64,000 nt of DNA, from the NCBI RefSeq assembly GCF_038396765.1, contig NZ_CP150096.1, positions 4,447,001 through 4,511,000 on the forward strand, in the 5' to 3' direction. The stretch comes from Chitinophaga caseinilytica. GTDB lineage: Bacteria; Bacteroidota; Bacteroidia; Chitinophagales; Chitinophagaceae. Below are positions 35,631 to 44,270 of this stretch, piece by piece (position 1 is the first letter of the stretch; every line of letters begins with the position of its first letter). The notes below the pieces were generated by a model. That model saw only the letters and a program-made list of their open reading frames with translations, was not told where the DNA came from and made no database searches. The translations under genes were made by a program, and so were the position numbers.

Positions 35631-37403
35631 ATGGAAACTAGGATCCCTGGCCAACGGTCCCTACTGAAGGATATCCTGCAACGCTGGATCCACACCGGGA
35701 CCGCCGGTGTCGAAAATCCCCGTGTTCGCCGGGGTATCGTCATCATCAACACGCTATCGCTGCTGACGGCTTTCCTCATCGCCGTAGTGGCGTCACTGTT
35801 ATATTGGTATACCGGTTCGCTCCTTATTCTTGTTCCCGCCGCCATCGAATGCGCGTGCTGGGTAGGCGTTATCTATCTCAACCATAGCAAACGGCATTCC
35901 CTCGCCAACCTGGCCACGCTCGTCATCCACTGCACGTTCGCGGTGTATTTCGGGTCGATCCTCGGCAATGCCATGCCCATAGAGATGATCACGGCGTTTT
36001 TGCTGACCTTTCTCATCGGCGCGTCTTTCATCGTCTTCAAGCATAAAACCCTCCGCCTCATCACCCTGCTGGCCGCCCTCACGCTCCTGTTAGCGGTAGA
36101 GGCCAACCACTTTTTCCAAATCGTGACGCCCATTTACGTGGTGCCGGCCAACATGCCCATCATAAAAATGGCCTGCTGGGCGGGGATGCTCGCGCTGATG
36201 GGGTACGTGACGTATTTCCTCATCCGCCAAAACGATATGTTCCTCCGCGAGAACGAAGCCCTGTTGCAGGCACTGCAGGAGGCCGATGCGGCGAAAACGA
36301 AGTTCCTCCGGGAAACGAGCCACGAAATCCGCACACCGCTCAACGCCGTATTCGGGATCGCGCAACTGCTGAACGAAAGGAAGATGCAGATCGGCGACCC
36401 GGCCCTCCGCGAAGAGATCGACTACCTGTATGCCGCCAGTTACCTTTCCCGCGAGATCATCAATAACGTGCTCGACCTCGCCAAGATAGAAGCCGGGATG
36501 CTCGACGAGCCCCATCCCGCGCCGCTTCGGCTCCGCGAAAGCCTCGAAGCCAGCGTGGCCATCAACCGGTACGTCGCCAATACGCGCAACGTGCGCATCC
36601 AGTTGCGGATCGATCCCCAGTTGCCGGAATGGGTGCTGACCGACCGGATTTTCCTGGCCAAGATCGTCAACAACCTCCTGTCCAACGCCGTGAAATTCGC
36701 GCCAGCCGGCTCGTTGGTGGAAGTGGAAATGACGCGGCAGGAAGGCAGATTACAGGGAACGGTGCGCAACGACGGCACTATCCGCGCCGACAAGCTCGCC
36801 AGCATGTTCCAGCCGTTTGTGGCGGAGCGGAACGGCGAAGTGGAAGGCACGGGCCTGGGCTTGCAGATCACCCGCCAGCTCACCGAGCGCCTGGGCGGGG
36901 AGGTGGCTGCCGAAAACCAGCTCGGGCAAACCGTTTTCAGGTTTTACCTGCCGCTCGCCGCCGCCGAGGTGCCCAAGGAACATGCCGCGCCCGTGCCGCG
37001 CGCCGTGCGGTTCGACGGCTATACCGTGCTCGTGGTGGAAGACGACCTCATCAGCCGGCACGTGCTCCAGCGCTACCTTTCCGATTCCGGCGCCGTGGCG
37101 CTCATGGCCGAAAGCGGGGAGGAGGGCCTTCGCATGCTCGCGGTCACAACGCCCGATCTCGTCATTTCCGACAGCCACCTGCCCGGTATCCAGGGCGCGG
37201 AGCTGCTGGAGCATATCCGCCGCCAGCCTGCGTTGCGCCATCTGCCGGTGATCATTTCCTCCGGCGATGCGTTCAACGAAGCCCGGGAAAGCATGCTGCG
37301 CCTGGGCGCGAGCGATTACCTCGTCAAACCGTTCCTGTATTCCGACCTTCAATCCCTCCTCGAAAAACACCTGCCCGTACGCCGCGCGCAAATCGCGCAG
37401 TAG
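35631..37403 (+). CDS. Hybrid sensor histidine kinase with C-terminal receiver domain
   Basis: The 590-residue inner-membrane protein has about six transmembrane helices in residues 35-200 with short loops and no periplasmic sensor domain, a HisKA domain with phospho-acceptor His231 in ETSHEIRTPLNAVFG, a HATPase domain (NNLLSNAVKFAPAGS, GTGLGLQITRQL) and a receiver domain at about 465-585 (VLVVEDDLISRHVL, acceptor Asp514 in DLVISDSHLPG, Lys in DYLVKPF). The signal is likely sensed within the membrane and output passes to the fused receiver or an unlinked partner. It is divergent from the barrel/macroglobulin operon. No output DNA-binding domain is present. Confidence 0.94.
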   Translation: METRIPGQRSLLKDILQRWIHTGTAGVENPRVRRGIVIINTLSLLTAFLIAVVASLLYWYTGSLLILVPAAIECACWVGVIYLNHSKRHSLANLATLVIHCTFAVYFGSILGNAMPIEMITAFLLTFLIGASFIVFKHKTLRLITLLAALTLLLAVEANHFFQIVTPIYVVPANMPIIKMACWAGMLALMGYVTYFLIRQNDMFLRENEALLQALQEADAAKTKFLRETSHEIRTPLNAVFGIAQLLNERKMQIGDPALREEIDYLYAASYLSREIINNVLDLAKIEAGMLDEPHPAPLRLRESLEASVAINRYVANTRNVRIQLRIDPQLPEWVLTDRIFLAKIVNNLLSNAVKFAPAGSLVEVEMTRQEGRLQGTVRNDGTIRADKLASMFQPFVAERNGEVEGTGLGLQITRQLTERLGGEVAAENQLGQTVFRFYLPLAAAEVPKEHAAPVPRAVRFDGYTVLVVEDDLISRHVLQRYLSDSGAVALMAESGEEGLRMLAVTTPDLVISDSHLPGIQGAELLEHIRRQPALRHLPVIISSGDAFNEARESMLRLGASDYLVKPFLYSDLQSLLEKHLPVRRAQIAQ

Positions 37404-37496
37404 CGCCGTTTTTAGCGATAACACAATGATTTCCTGTCGAAATGTGCTAATTTTAGTGATACAAGAATTCTCCACCTTCCTATCACTGATAAAAGT

Positions 37497-38405
37497 ATGT
37501 TTTACCTATGCAAATCGGCGGTTACCGCCTCCATGCGCGAATTGTACCTGATCTGGCGCTTTATCAACAATGACATCTGGGACACCGTGATCCCCTGCAT
37601 GATCACTTTCATCGCCGCCTGGGTGTACGTAGGCCGGCCGATGTCCGAATTCCCGCAGTATTTCTTCTATTCGGCGGTCTACACACTGCTGTATATCCTC
37701 ACTTTCTGCATCGCCAACCAGGTGAATTCCGTGGAAGAAGACCGCATCAACAAGCCGGACAGGCCGCTCGTCCAGGGCCTGGTCACGGAATCCGAGACAC
37801 GCCGCAGGCTGATGGTGTACAACATCCTCTTCCTCGTAGTGGCCGCATTCCTCCACGTGCTGCCGCTGGCCGCCGCCTGGATGGTGGTGACGCAGATGCT
37901 TTGCAAATGGGGATGCAGCAACCACTGGTTCACCAAAAACGTGGTTTGCATTTCGCTGGGCACGGTTACCCTGCTGGCGGCGGAATGGAGCATCGTGGGC
38001 GACGTGAGCGCCAAAGCCTGGTGGTTCATCATCGCCATCAGCCTCTGGGCCGGGCTCGGGCTGCCGGTGCAGGACATGCGCGACCAGACCGGCGATGCCA
38101 TCATGGGCCGCAAAACGCTGCCCCTGGCCGTGGGCGACAAAATGGCCCGGGTACTCCTCAGCGCGTGGTTCCTCGTTGGTTCGCCGCTGGTGTATTTCTG
38201 TATTTTCTGGTCGCAGGCCTCGTGGGGCGAAATTACCGGAAGCTGGCTGCTGACGGGCATTCTCATTGCGCAGACGCTCTGGCACTGGGGGATCGCGCTG
38301 CGGCTGTGGCTGTACAAGACGCCGAAGGCCGACGACCAGACATACCACTGGTTCGTGTACCTTTTCATCGTGACCATACCCATGATCTGCCTGTTCCCGC
38401 ACTGA
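37497..38405 (+). CDS. UbiA-family prenyltransferase
   Basis: The 302-residue polytopic membrane protein has the two Asp-rich motifs of intramembrane aromatic prenyltransferases: NQVNSVEEDRINKPDRPL (NxxxD-type) around residue 82 and DMRDQTGDAIMGRKTLPLAVG in the second half. About eight hydrophobic segments are visible. Such enzymes transfer a prenyl chain to an aromatic or similar acceptor in quinone, heme or lipid synthesis. The acceptor is not indicated: the neighbours are a histidine kinase and a YtxH-like gene. A start at 37533 (MRELYLIWRF) is an alternative. Confidence 0.88.
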   Translation: MFYLCKSAVTASMRELYLIWRFINNDIWDTVIPCMITFIAAWVYVGRPMSEFPQYFFYSAVYTLLYILTFCIANQVNSVEEDRINKPDRPLVQGLVTESETRRRLMVYNILFLVVAAFLHVLPLAAAWMVVTQMLCKWGCSNHWFTKNVVCISLGTVTLLAAEWSIVGDVSAKAWWFIIAISLWAGLGLPVQDMRDQTGDAIMGRKTLPLAVGDKMARVLLSAWFLVGSPLVYFCIFWSQASWGEITGSWLLTGILIAQTLWHWGIALRLWLYKTPKADDQTYHWFVYLFIVTIPMICLFPH

Positions 38406-38458
38406 CGAAAATCAGCGGCAGACTGCCCACGGTCATTTCCCGGGGATGCAGGGCCCTG

Positions 38459-38466
38459 TACTTTTG
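38459..38466 (+). promoter_or_regulatory. -7 box for the YtxH-like gene
   Basis: TACTTTTG (TAnnTTTG), 32 bases before the ATG at 38499. Confidence 0.5.
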
Positions 38467-38498
38467 TGTTATCAATTCAACGATTAAAACTGAACGCT

Positions 38499-38681
38499 AT
38501 GAAGAAGAATCTGAAAACAGCAGCGGTGCTCGGCGCCGGCATGATCTTAGGCGCAGCTTTGGGCGTTTTATATGCCCCTTACAAAGGCGCGAAATCCCGC
38601 AGAAGGATCGCGAAATGGACACAGGATAACAAAGACCTGCTGATGGCGAAAATCCGTCAACCGGAACTGATGCATAATTAA
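38499..38681 (+). CDS. YtxH-like small membrane protein
   Basis: The 60-residue product starts MKKNLKTAAVLGAGMILGAALGVLYAP, a glycine/alanine-rich membrane helix, followed by a basic YKGAKSRRRIAKW segment, the layout of YtxH/DUF883-type small proteins that are often general-stress induced. The ATG at 38499 gives this typical N-terminus; an in-frame GTG/ATG-like start further upstream (38466) lies within the promoter. Function unknown. It is convergent with a DUF6496-type gene and the two share a hairpin. Confidence 0.75.
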   Translation: MKKNLKTAAVLGAGMILGAALGVLYAPYKGAKSRRRIAKWTQDNKDLLMAKIRQPELMHN

Positions 38682-38712
38682 AAGGAATTATTTCGGGGTT
38701 TGTTTTAAACTG

Positions 38713-38741
38713 GATCGCCGGCCTGCATAAGGTCGGCGATC
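38713..38741. terminator. Shared hairpin between convergent YtxH-like and DUF6496 genes
   Basis: Stem GATCGCCGGCCT / AGGTCGGCGATC (one G-U) with loop GCATA. The T-run is weak on both strands (TCATTTC on plus). Confidence 0.6.
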
Positions 38742-38758
38742 TCATTTCAGCATGGCCG

Positions 38759-39163
38759 TCAGTTAGCGGCAGCCGCTTTTTTGCGGGTCGCGCTTTTGGC
38801 GGTCGTTTTTTTAGCCGGGCCTTTTTTGGGGCCTGGTTTCGAAGCTGCTTTTCTTGTTGCCGTTTTCTTTGTGGCGGATGATTTGGCGGTGGATTTCCGG
38901 GTCAACCCTTTTTTGGGGCCCGGTTTAGAAGCCGCCGTTTTCTTTGTGCCGGATTTTGCGGTGGATTTCGTGGCTGCTTTTTTGGGTGCGGCTTTCTTCG
39001 GCACCTTACCGCCGGCTTCCCTCGCTTCGCTCAAACCGATAGCGATGGCCTGTTTCGGGTCGGTCACCTTCTTGCCGCTCCGGCCGCTTTTCAGCTTGCC
39101 TTCCTTCATCTCATGCATGGCTCGTTCCACCTTGTCCTGGCTCTTTTTTCCATACTTTGCCAT
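38759..39163 (-). CDS. DUF6496-type protein with histone-H1-like lysine/alanine tail
   Basis: The 134-residue product has a short N-terminal module MAKYGKKSQDKVERAMHEMKEGKLKSG with KKVTDPKQAIAIGLSEAREAG (the DUF6496 signature; shown as limits), followed by about 80 residues of Lys/Ala/Thr/Pro repeats containing SKPGPKKG twice. The tail resembles bacterial H1-like proteins and would bind nucleic acid non-specifically. The tail repeats reflect short DNA repeats. Whether it compacts DNA or acts in stress is inference. Confidence 0.82.
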   Translation of the reverse strand: MAKYGKKSQDKVERAMHEMKEGKLKSGRSGKKVTDPKQAIAIGLSEAREAGGKVPKKAAPKKAATKSTAKSGTKKTAASKPGPKKGLTRKSTAKSSATKKTATRKAASKPGPKKGPAKKTTAKSATRKKAAAAN

Positions 39164-39245
39164 ATATTTGATTTTAACGAAAACGCCTCAAAAGACAGGC
39201 CATCCATCGTGGCACATCTTTTTCTCTACCACCCAAAACTTACGT

Positions 39246-39677
39246 ATGACCCAAAAAAGTTACCTCATCTTTCTCACCGCATCGCTGTTGATTTCCATCG
39301 GCGCATCGGCACAGGCGACGTATAAAATCAAGCTCACCAACCTGGAAAACAAAAAGGGCGATGTCTATATCGGATGGTACACCAACTCGTCAGACTTCAT
39401 GAAGCCGAAAAAGGCCACCATCGCGAAGATCGTACCGGTGAACGGGGTCGGGCAGGTGATCATTTCCTTTGAAAAAGTCCCGGCCGGAAAGTATGCCATC
39501 AGCGCATTCCTGGATGAGAACGGCGACAAAGACCTAAACCTGAGTTTCTTCGGAAAGCCCACCGAGAAATACGGATTTTCCAATGAGATACGGCCTACCA
39601 TGCGCCCGGCTTTTTTCAGCGAAGCGGCATTTGAAGTGAACGGAAAGGACGGGGAAATGACGATCGAGCTGAAATAG
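39246..39677 (+). CDS. DUF2141-type secreted protein
   Basis: The 143-residue product (ATG at 39246, giving signal peptide MTQKSYLIFLTASLLISIGASAQ) contains the DUF2141 features KIKLTNLENKKGDVYIGWY, VPAGKYAISAFLDENGDKDL and a later PTEKYGFSNEIRPTMRPAFF. DUF2141 proteins are periplasmic or extracellular beta-rich proteins of unknown function common in Bacteroidetes and Proteobacteria. A TATATTTG box at 39163-39170 lies about 75 bases upstream and overlaps the start of the divergent DUF6496 gene. A longer in-frame extension to 38781 is antisense to that gene and is rejected. Confidence 0.88.
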   Translation: MTQKSYLIFLTASLLISIGASAQATYKIKLTNLENKKGDVYIGWYTNSSDFMKPKKATIAKIVPVNGVGQVIISFEKVPAGKYAISAFLDENGDKDLNLSFFGKPTEKYGFSNEIRPTMRPAFFSEAAFEVNGKDGEMTIELK

Positions 39678-39769
39678 CTTACTGTGGAAGGAATACCCCG
39701 TTCTGCGCAGGAACGCCGCAACCAATCGGGGCCCATGGTTGTTGTATTGGGTAAACCTCGTTTTCCTTT

Positions 39770-40543
39770 ATGCGATTCGCCGCTTCCGGGCTCCTGGTCC
39801 TCTGCACTTCGCTTGCAGCCGCGCAAACTCCCGTCAAGCAAATTACGGACAACCAGCACGTCTGGCTATCCGTGAACTCCACCATGCGTTTCAGCGAACG
39901 CTGGGGCGCCATTGCTGACTTCCACGTCAGGCGCACCCATTATATCGCCGATCCCAGTTTTTATTTTGTACGCGGAGGCGCCAGCTACTGGCTGGCCGAC
40001 AACCTTTCGCTGGTAGCGGGTTACGGGCATATGTGGCTCGCGTCGACCGTCAACGGCAAAACCGCATTCGCGGATGAGAACCGCATCTACCAGCAGATCA
40101 TCTACAGTAGCCGCATCGGGAAAGTGAGCGTGCTCAACCGTTTCCGGAACGAGCAGCGCTGGCGCGAAACGCTGGACAATGGTAAGTCTACAGGCGATTT
40201 CGCGTTCTCCAACCGGCTCCGATATCTTATCAGCCTCGGCATCCCCATCGTGAAAAACCCCAAATATCCGCAGATCAGCATCGCCAATGAAGTGGCAGTG
40301 CAATTCGGGAAATCCGTCGTTTACAACACGTTCGACCAGATCCGGCTATTCGGCGGCATCCGCCAGGGTTTCGGCAGGGGATGGTCTTACGACCTCGGCT
40401 ATATGCTCCTTTACCAGCAGGGCGCCGGCGGCAATTCCTATTCCCGCAACCATACCGTTCGCCTGTTCTTCTACTACACCCTCGATACGCGCCGCAAACC
40501 CGCAGCCAACAAGGAAACACCGCATCATTTCGAAGATGAGTGA
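39770..40543 (+). CDS. DUF2490-type outer-membrane protein
   Basis: The 257-residue product has a signal peptide MRFAASGLLVLCTSLAAAQ, then the DUF2490 pattern of an antiparallel beta-barrel: VWLSVNSTMRFSERWGAIAD, RGGASYWLADNLSLVAGYGH, RFRNEQRWRETL, GYMLLYQQGAGGNSYSRNHTV and terminal VRLFFYYTLDTRRK. The family is annotated as outer-membrane proteins of unknown function. It follows the DUF2141 gene by 92 bases on the same strand. The C-terminus has an unusual charged extension after the last predicted strand. Confidence 0.87.
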   Translation: MRFAASGLLVLCTSLAAAQTPVKQITDNQHVWLSVNSTMRFSERWGAIADFHVRRTHYIADPSFYFVRGGASYWLADNLSLVAGYGHMWLASTVNGKTAFADENRIYQQIIYSSRIGKVSVLNRFRNEQRWRETLDNGKSTGDFAFSNRLRYLISLGIPIVKNPKYPQISIANEVAVQFGKSVVYNTFDQIRLFGGIRQGFGRGWSYDLGYMLLYQQGAGGNSYSRNHTVRLFFYYTLDTRRKPAANKETPHHFEDE

Positions 40544-40569
40544 TCCGTTTTGACGGAATTGATTCCCTG

Positions 40570-42993
40570 TCACGCCGCTTTTTTCGGGCCGCGGATGGCT
40601 TTGTAGATTTCGAACCATGCCACGCTGGCGAACGAAACGCCCAGGCACAGGAGCCCATCTTGCAGTGGGATGCGCGTCATCCCGAAGAGCGCGCGCACGG
40701 CCGGAACAAAATGAATGATACACAGGAAGAGGATGGAAGCCCCCAGCACCAGGGGCACCAGGTTGTTTTTATACCTGATCGTATGAAAGAAATGTTCCGA
40801 AAACGACCGGTCGGCAAAGGTGAGAAAGATATTGGCCATCACCAGCGCCGTAAACACGACCGTCCGCGTTTCCTCCAGCGAATGGGAGGGCATGTAGTAA
40901 CGATATAGTCCCAACACCCCGGCCGCAATGGCGAGGCCCTGTACAACGCTTATCCACAGCTCGTTTCCGCGGAACAGGCTCATGTGGCTTCCGCGGGACG
41001 GGAGTTCCATCAGGTTCTCTTCCGCCGGCTCCCTTTCGTAGAAGATCGAGCAGGTGGGGCCCATGATCAGCTCGAGGAAAATGACGTGGATCGGTGTGAA
41101 AATATTCGGGTATGCCCAACCCAGCACCAGCGGCAGCGTGGCGGTGAGGATGATGGGGATGTGGATGGAAATGATGTACCGGATGGCTTTCCGCAGGTTG
41201 GTGAAGATTTTCCGGCCCTGCTGGATGGCGATGAGGATCCGGTCGAGGTTATCGTCTGTTATGACGAGGTCTGCCGCCATCCGCGCGATATCCGCTCCTT
41301 TTTTGCCCATGGCGATGCCAATATGCGCCGTTTTGAGGGCCGGTCCGTCGTTAACGCCGTCGCCCGTCATGGCCGTGATGTCGCCGATGGATTTGAGGGC
41401 TTCCACAACTTTCACTTTTGCGTCGGGGAACATGCGGACGAACAGGTTGACCGTCTTTACCTTTTCTTTCAGTTCCGCTTCCGGCATCGCCATCACCGAA
41501 TCCCCCGACTCCGCGTGCTCCAGGTTCCGGATGCCTACCTCCGACGCGATGTGGCGGGCGGTAGCGAGGTAGTCGCCCGTTATCAGCTTAACGTCGATCC
41601 CCGCGGCATACAGCGCCCCGATCACTTCCCGGGCGTTTTTGCGCGGAGGGTCCTGCAGGCTCACCAGTCCTTCGAACCGCCAGTCGAACCCATCCTGGTC
41701 TTCCGGGAACGCGCCACCGGCATGGACAGCGCTGGCCACACCCAGCACCCGGAACCCTTTAGCCGCCATCCCGTCTGCATACACCGTAACTTCGGCGGCC
41801 CTGGCCGCATCCAGTTTACAAACCCGCACGATGCGCTCCACGGCACCTTTTGCGGTGGCGGTAATGACGCCGCCGAGGTCGTAAACATGCGTCATCATCG
41901 GCGGACGGCCGCCCAGGGGATATTCGTGCACCATATCCGGCAAGGGCTTTCCCCAGCGTTCGAGGATCGCTTTTTCCATACTGTCGAACGGATGCTTTTC
42001 ACTGGCGAGGGCCGCGAACTGCAGGGCGTTTTCGCCGTATACGTCCGCCACGCGCATGACGTTTTCCGTGATGGTGCCGGTTTTATCGAGGCAAAGTACA
42101 TTCACGGCGCCGAGGTTTTCTATCACCTGCGGCTGGCGCGGAATGATGCCGCGGCGGCTCATGTAAAGGGCGCCCAGTGCCATGAACGACGAAAACGCCA
42201 CGGGAATTTCTTCCGGAATGGCGGCCATGGCGAGCGTCAGGCCCATGAGGAGGCTTTCGGCCCAGGAGTTCGTTTGTATATAATTCAGCACACAAACCAG
42301 CGCAAACGCCAGGAACCCGAATATCGCCAGGCGCTTCACATACCGCCAGGTCTGCCGCTGGATGATGGTTTCGGGATTGGAAGTTTCGCTGACCTTTTTG
42401 CCCAGTTTGCCCAGCTCGGTGTCGTTGCCGGTAGCGGTCACTTTCGCCACGGCCTGCCCCGTATTCACCTGCGTGCCCCTGAAAACGGACTGATCGGCCA
42501 GCCTAGCCGCCGGCATCGATTCCCCCGTAATAACGGATTCATTTACGGAAAGGTCGTTGGCCAGCAGGAGCGTAGCGTCTGCCGGCACAAGGTCGCCCTC
42601 GCTGAGCACGAGGATATCCCCCGGAACGATGTTTTCCGTGTCCACCTCCTGCAACTTCCCGTTCCGCAGCACGCGGGCACGGGGCGCGGTGAACGCCTGC
42701 AGCGCCTTCATGGCCTTGTTGCTGCGGGCTTCCTCGAAAAATTCGATGGCCGACACGAGCAGGATCGCGGCGAGCATGAGCAAGCCTTCCGAAACGCTTC
42801 CCAATATAAAATACAACAGGCAGGCCGTGAGGAGCAGCAGGAACATGGGCTCGCGGACCATATTCCAGATGATCACCAAAAACCGCGGCACCTGCTTCAC
42901 GCGGAAAACATTTTTGCCATACTGCCGGAGCCTCGATTCCGCTTCCGCGTCCGAAAGCCCGGTAAACTGATCTGTCTGTGGAGTCTGTTTCAT
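40570..42993 (-). CDS. P-type cation-transporting ATPase (P2 class)
   Basis: The 807-residue membrane pump has the cation-ATPase N-terminal domain (GLSDAEAESRLRQYGKN), actuator motif TGESMPAARL, phosphorylation motif DKTGTITENV with Asp303, membrane motif AMAAIPEEIPVAFSSF (PEEIP) and hinge TGDGVNDGPALKTAHIG. These are the features of P2A/P2C-type calcium- or sodium-type pumps; the PEEIP segment points toward Ca2+-type. The exact ion cannot be set from sequence alone. It is divergent from an alcohol-dehydrogenase gene, with 84 bases between starts. Confidence 0.93.
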   Translation of the reverse strand: MKQTPQTDQFTGLSDAEAESRLRQYGKNVFRVKQVPRFLVIIWNMVREPMFLLLLTACLLYFILGSVSEGLLMLAAILLVSAIEFFEEARSNKAMKALQAFTAPRARVLRNGKLQEVDTENIVPGDILVLSEGDLVPADATLLLANDLSVNESVITGESMPAARLADQSVFRGTQVNTGQAVAKVTATGNDTELGKLGKKVSETSNPETIIQRQTWRYVKRLAIFGFLAFALVCVLNYIQTNSWAESLLMGLTLAMAAIPEEIPVAFSSFMALGALYMSRRGIIPRQPQVIENLGAVNVLCLDKTGTITENVMRVADVYGENALQFAALASEKHPFDSMEKAILERWGKPLPDMVHEYPLGGRPPMMTHVYDLGGVITATAKGAVERIVRVCKLDAARAAEVTVYADGMAAKGFRVLGVASAVHAGGAFPEDQDGFDWRFEGLVSLQDPPRKNAREVIGALYAAGIDVKLITGDYLATARHIASEVGIRNLEHAESGDSVMAMPEAELKEKVKTVNLFVRMFPDAKVKVVEALKSIGDITAMTGDGVNDGPALKTAHIGIAMGKKGADIARMAADLVITDDNLDRILIAIQQGRKIFTNLRKAIRYIISIHIPIILTATLPLVLGWAYPNIFTPIHVIFLELIMGPTCSIFYEREPAEENLMELPSRGSHMSLFRGNELWISVVQGLAIAAGVLGLYRYYMPSHSLEETRTVVFTALVMANIFLTFADRSFSEHFFHTIRYKNNLVPLVLGASILFLCIIHFVPAVRALFGMTRIPLQDGLLCLGVSFASVAWFEIYKAIRGPKKAA

Positions 42994-43077
42994 CGATTTG
43001 ATATTTCGTTACCTTTACCCGCGCTACTTCAACAATCCTGTTGAGCACATTGTTAACTTAAAGCTAATCCAAATATT

Positions 43078-44121
43078 ATGACAACAGTAAAAGCTTATGC
43101 CGCGCAAGACGCAAAATCTGCCGTAGCTCCCTGGTCGTTCGAACGCCGCGATCCCGGTCCGCACGACGTGGAGTTCGATATCCTCTATTGCGGCGTGTGC
43201 CATTCCGACCTTCACCAGATCCGCGACGAATGGGGCAATTCCATTTACCCCATGGTGCCCGGGCATGAGATCGTGGGCCGCGTGACCCGTGTGGGCGACA
43301 AAGTAACGAAATTCAAACCGGGAGACCTGGCCGCGGTGGGTTGCCTGGTCGACAGCTGCCGCAAATGTTCGAACTGCAACGACGGGAACGAACAATATTG
43401 CGAAAATGGCTCTTCCGGTACTTATAATTCCCACGAGCAGGACCATAAAACGCCGACCTACGGCGGATATTCCAGCATGATCGTGACAGACGAGGCTTTT
43501 GTGCTGAAAGTGTCCGACAAACTGCCACTGGCCAACGTTGCGCCGCTCCTCTGCGCTGGCATTACCACCTATTCGCCGCTGCGCCACTGGAAAGTGGGGA
43601 AAGGGCATAAAGTGGCGGTGATGGGGCTCGGCGGATTGGGCCACATGGCCGTGAAATTCGCCGCGGCATTCGGTGCGGAAGTGACGATGCTCAGCACCAG
43701 CCCGAAAAAGGAAGCCGACGCCAAGGCGCTCGGAGCGCATAAATTCGTGCTCACGACCGACAAAGCACAGCTCAAATCCGTCCGGAATTACTTCGATTTC
43801 ATCCTGGATACCGTTTCCGCACCGCACGATTACAATATGGCGCAAAGCCTTCTGCGCACGAACGGGGTGCAGATCTGCGTGGGCGTACCGCCGACGCCGA
43901 TGGAGATAGCCGGTTTCAGCCTGATCGGGAACCGCCGCAGCATCGCGGGGTCCATGATCGGGGGGATCGCGGAAACGCAGGAAATGCTGGATTTCTGCGC
44001 GGAACATAATATTGTGTCAGACGTGGAAGTCATCAACATGAATTATGTCAACGAAGCGTACGAGCGCATGTTGAAAGGCGATGTGCGGTACCGTTTCGTG
44101 ATCGATATGGCGACATTGTAA
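43078..44121 (+). CDS. Zinc-dependent NAD(P) alcohol dehydrogenase (YahK/CAD-like)
   Basis: The 347-residue MDR-family enzyme has catalytic-zinc ligands in YCGVCHSD (Cys38, His42 region) and PGHEIVG (His63, Glu64), the structural-zinc cysteines CRKCSNC plus Cys108, and the nucleotide loop VAVMGLGGLGHMAVKFAAAFG. The plan matches YahK/cinnamyl-alcohol-dehydrogenase-like aldehyde reductases, which reduce a range of aldehydes with NADPH. Ends DVRYRFVIDMATL, as expected. Divergent from the P-type ATPase; followed by its own terminator. Confidence 0.94.
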   Translation: MTTVKAYAAQDAKSAVAPWSFERRDPGPHDVEFDILYCGVCHSDLHQIRDEWGNSIYPMVPGHEIVGRVTRVGDKVTKFKPGDLAAVGCLVDSCRKCSNCNDGNEQYCENGSSGTYNSHEQDHKTPTYGGYSSMIVTDEAFVLKVSDKLPLANVAPLLCAGITTYSPLRHWKVGKGHKVAVMGLGGLGHMAVKFAAAFGAEVTMLSTSPKKEADAKALGAHKFVLTTDKAQLKSVRNYFDFILDTVSAPHDYNMAQSLLRTNGVQICVGVPPTPMEIAGFSLIGNRRSIAGSMIGGIAETQEMLDFCAEHNIVSDVEVINMNYVNEAYERMLKGDVRYRFVIDMATL

Positions 44122-44134
44122 AAATGGTAATAGT

Positions 44135-44173
44135 CAGCCCGGTGGCGCTTTCAGCGGACCGGGCTGTTTTTTG
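44135..44173 (+). terminator. Terminator of the alcohol dehydrogenase gene
   Basis: Nine-pair stem CAGCCCGGT / ACCGGGCTG followed by TTTTTTG. Confidence 0.9.
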
Positions 44174-44242
44174 TCAGGTCTTCCCATGATCCCGGAACGG
44201 TATCGGGCGATGGGGATCATTGCGCCGGGGGCCTTCCTCCGG

Positions 44243-44250
44243 TAATTTTG
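44243..44250 (+). promoter_or_regulatory. -7 box for the acetyl-CoA hydrolase-family gene
   Basis: TAATTTTG (TAnnTTTG), 20 bases before the ATG at 44271. This supports the downstream ATG rather than the one at 44220. Confidence 0.6.
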
Positions 44251-44270
44251 TTCAAAACCGCAACCCATTC

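Noticed and set aside
40984..43044. 686-residue plus-strand ORF opposite the P-type ATPase
   Set aside because: The ATPase on the minus strand has all catalytic motifs; the plus-strand product is a His/Arg-rich shadow. The same applies to the long ORFs opposite susC (16420-18054), the dipeptidyl peptidase (56954-59128) and lepA (62048-63982).
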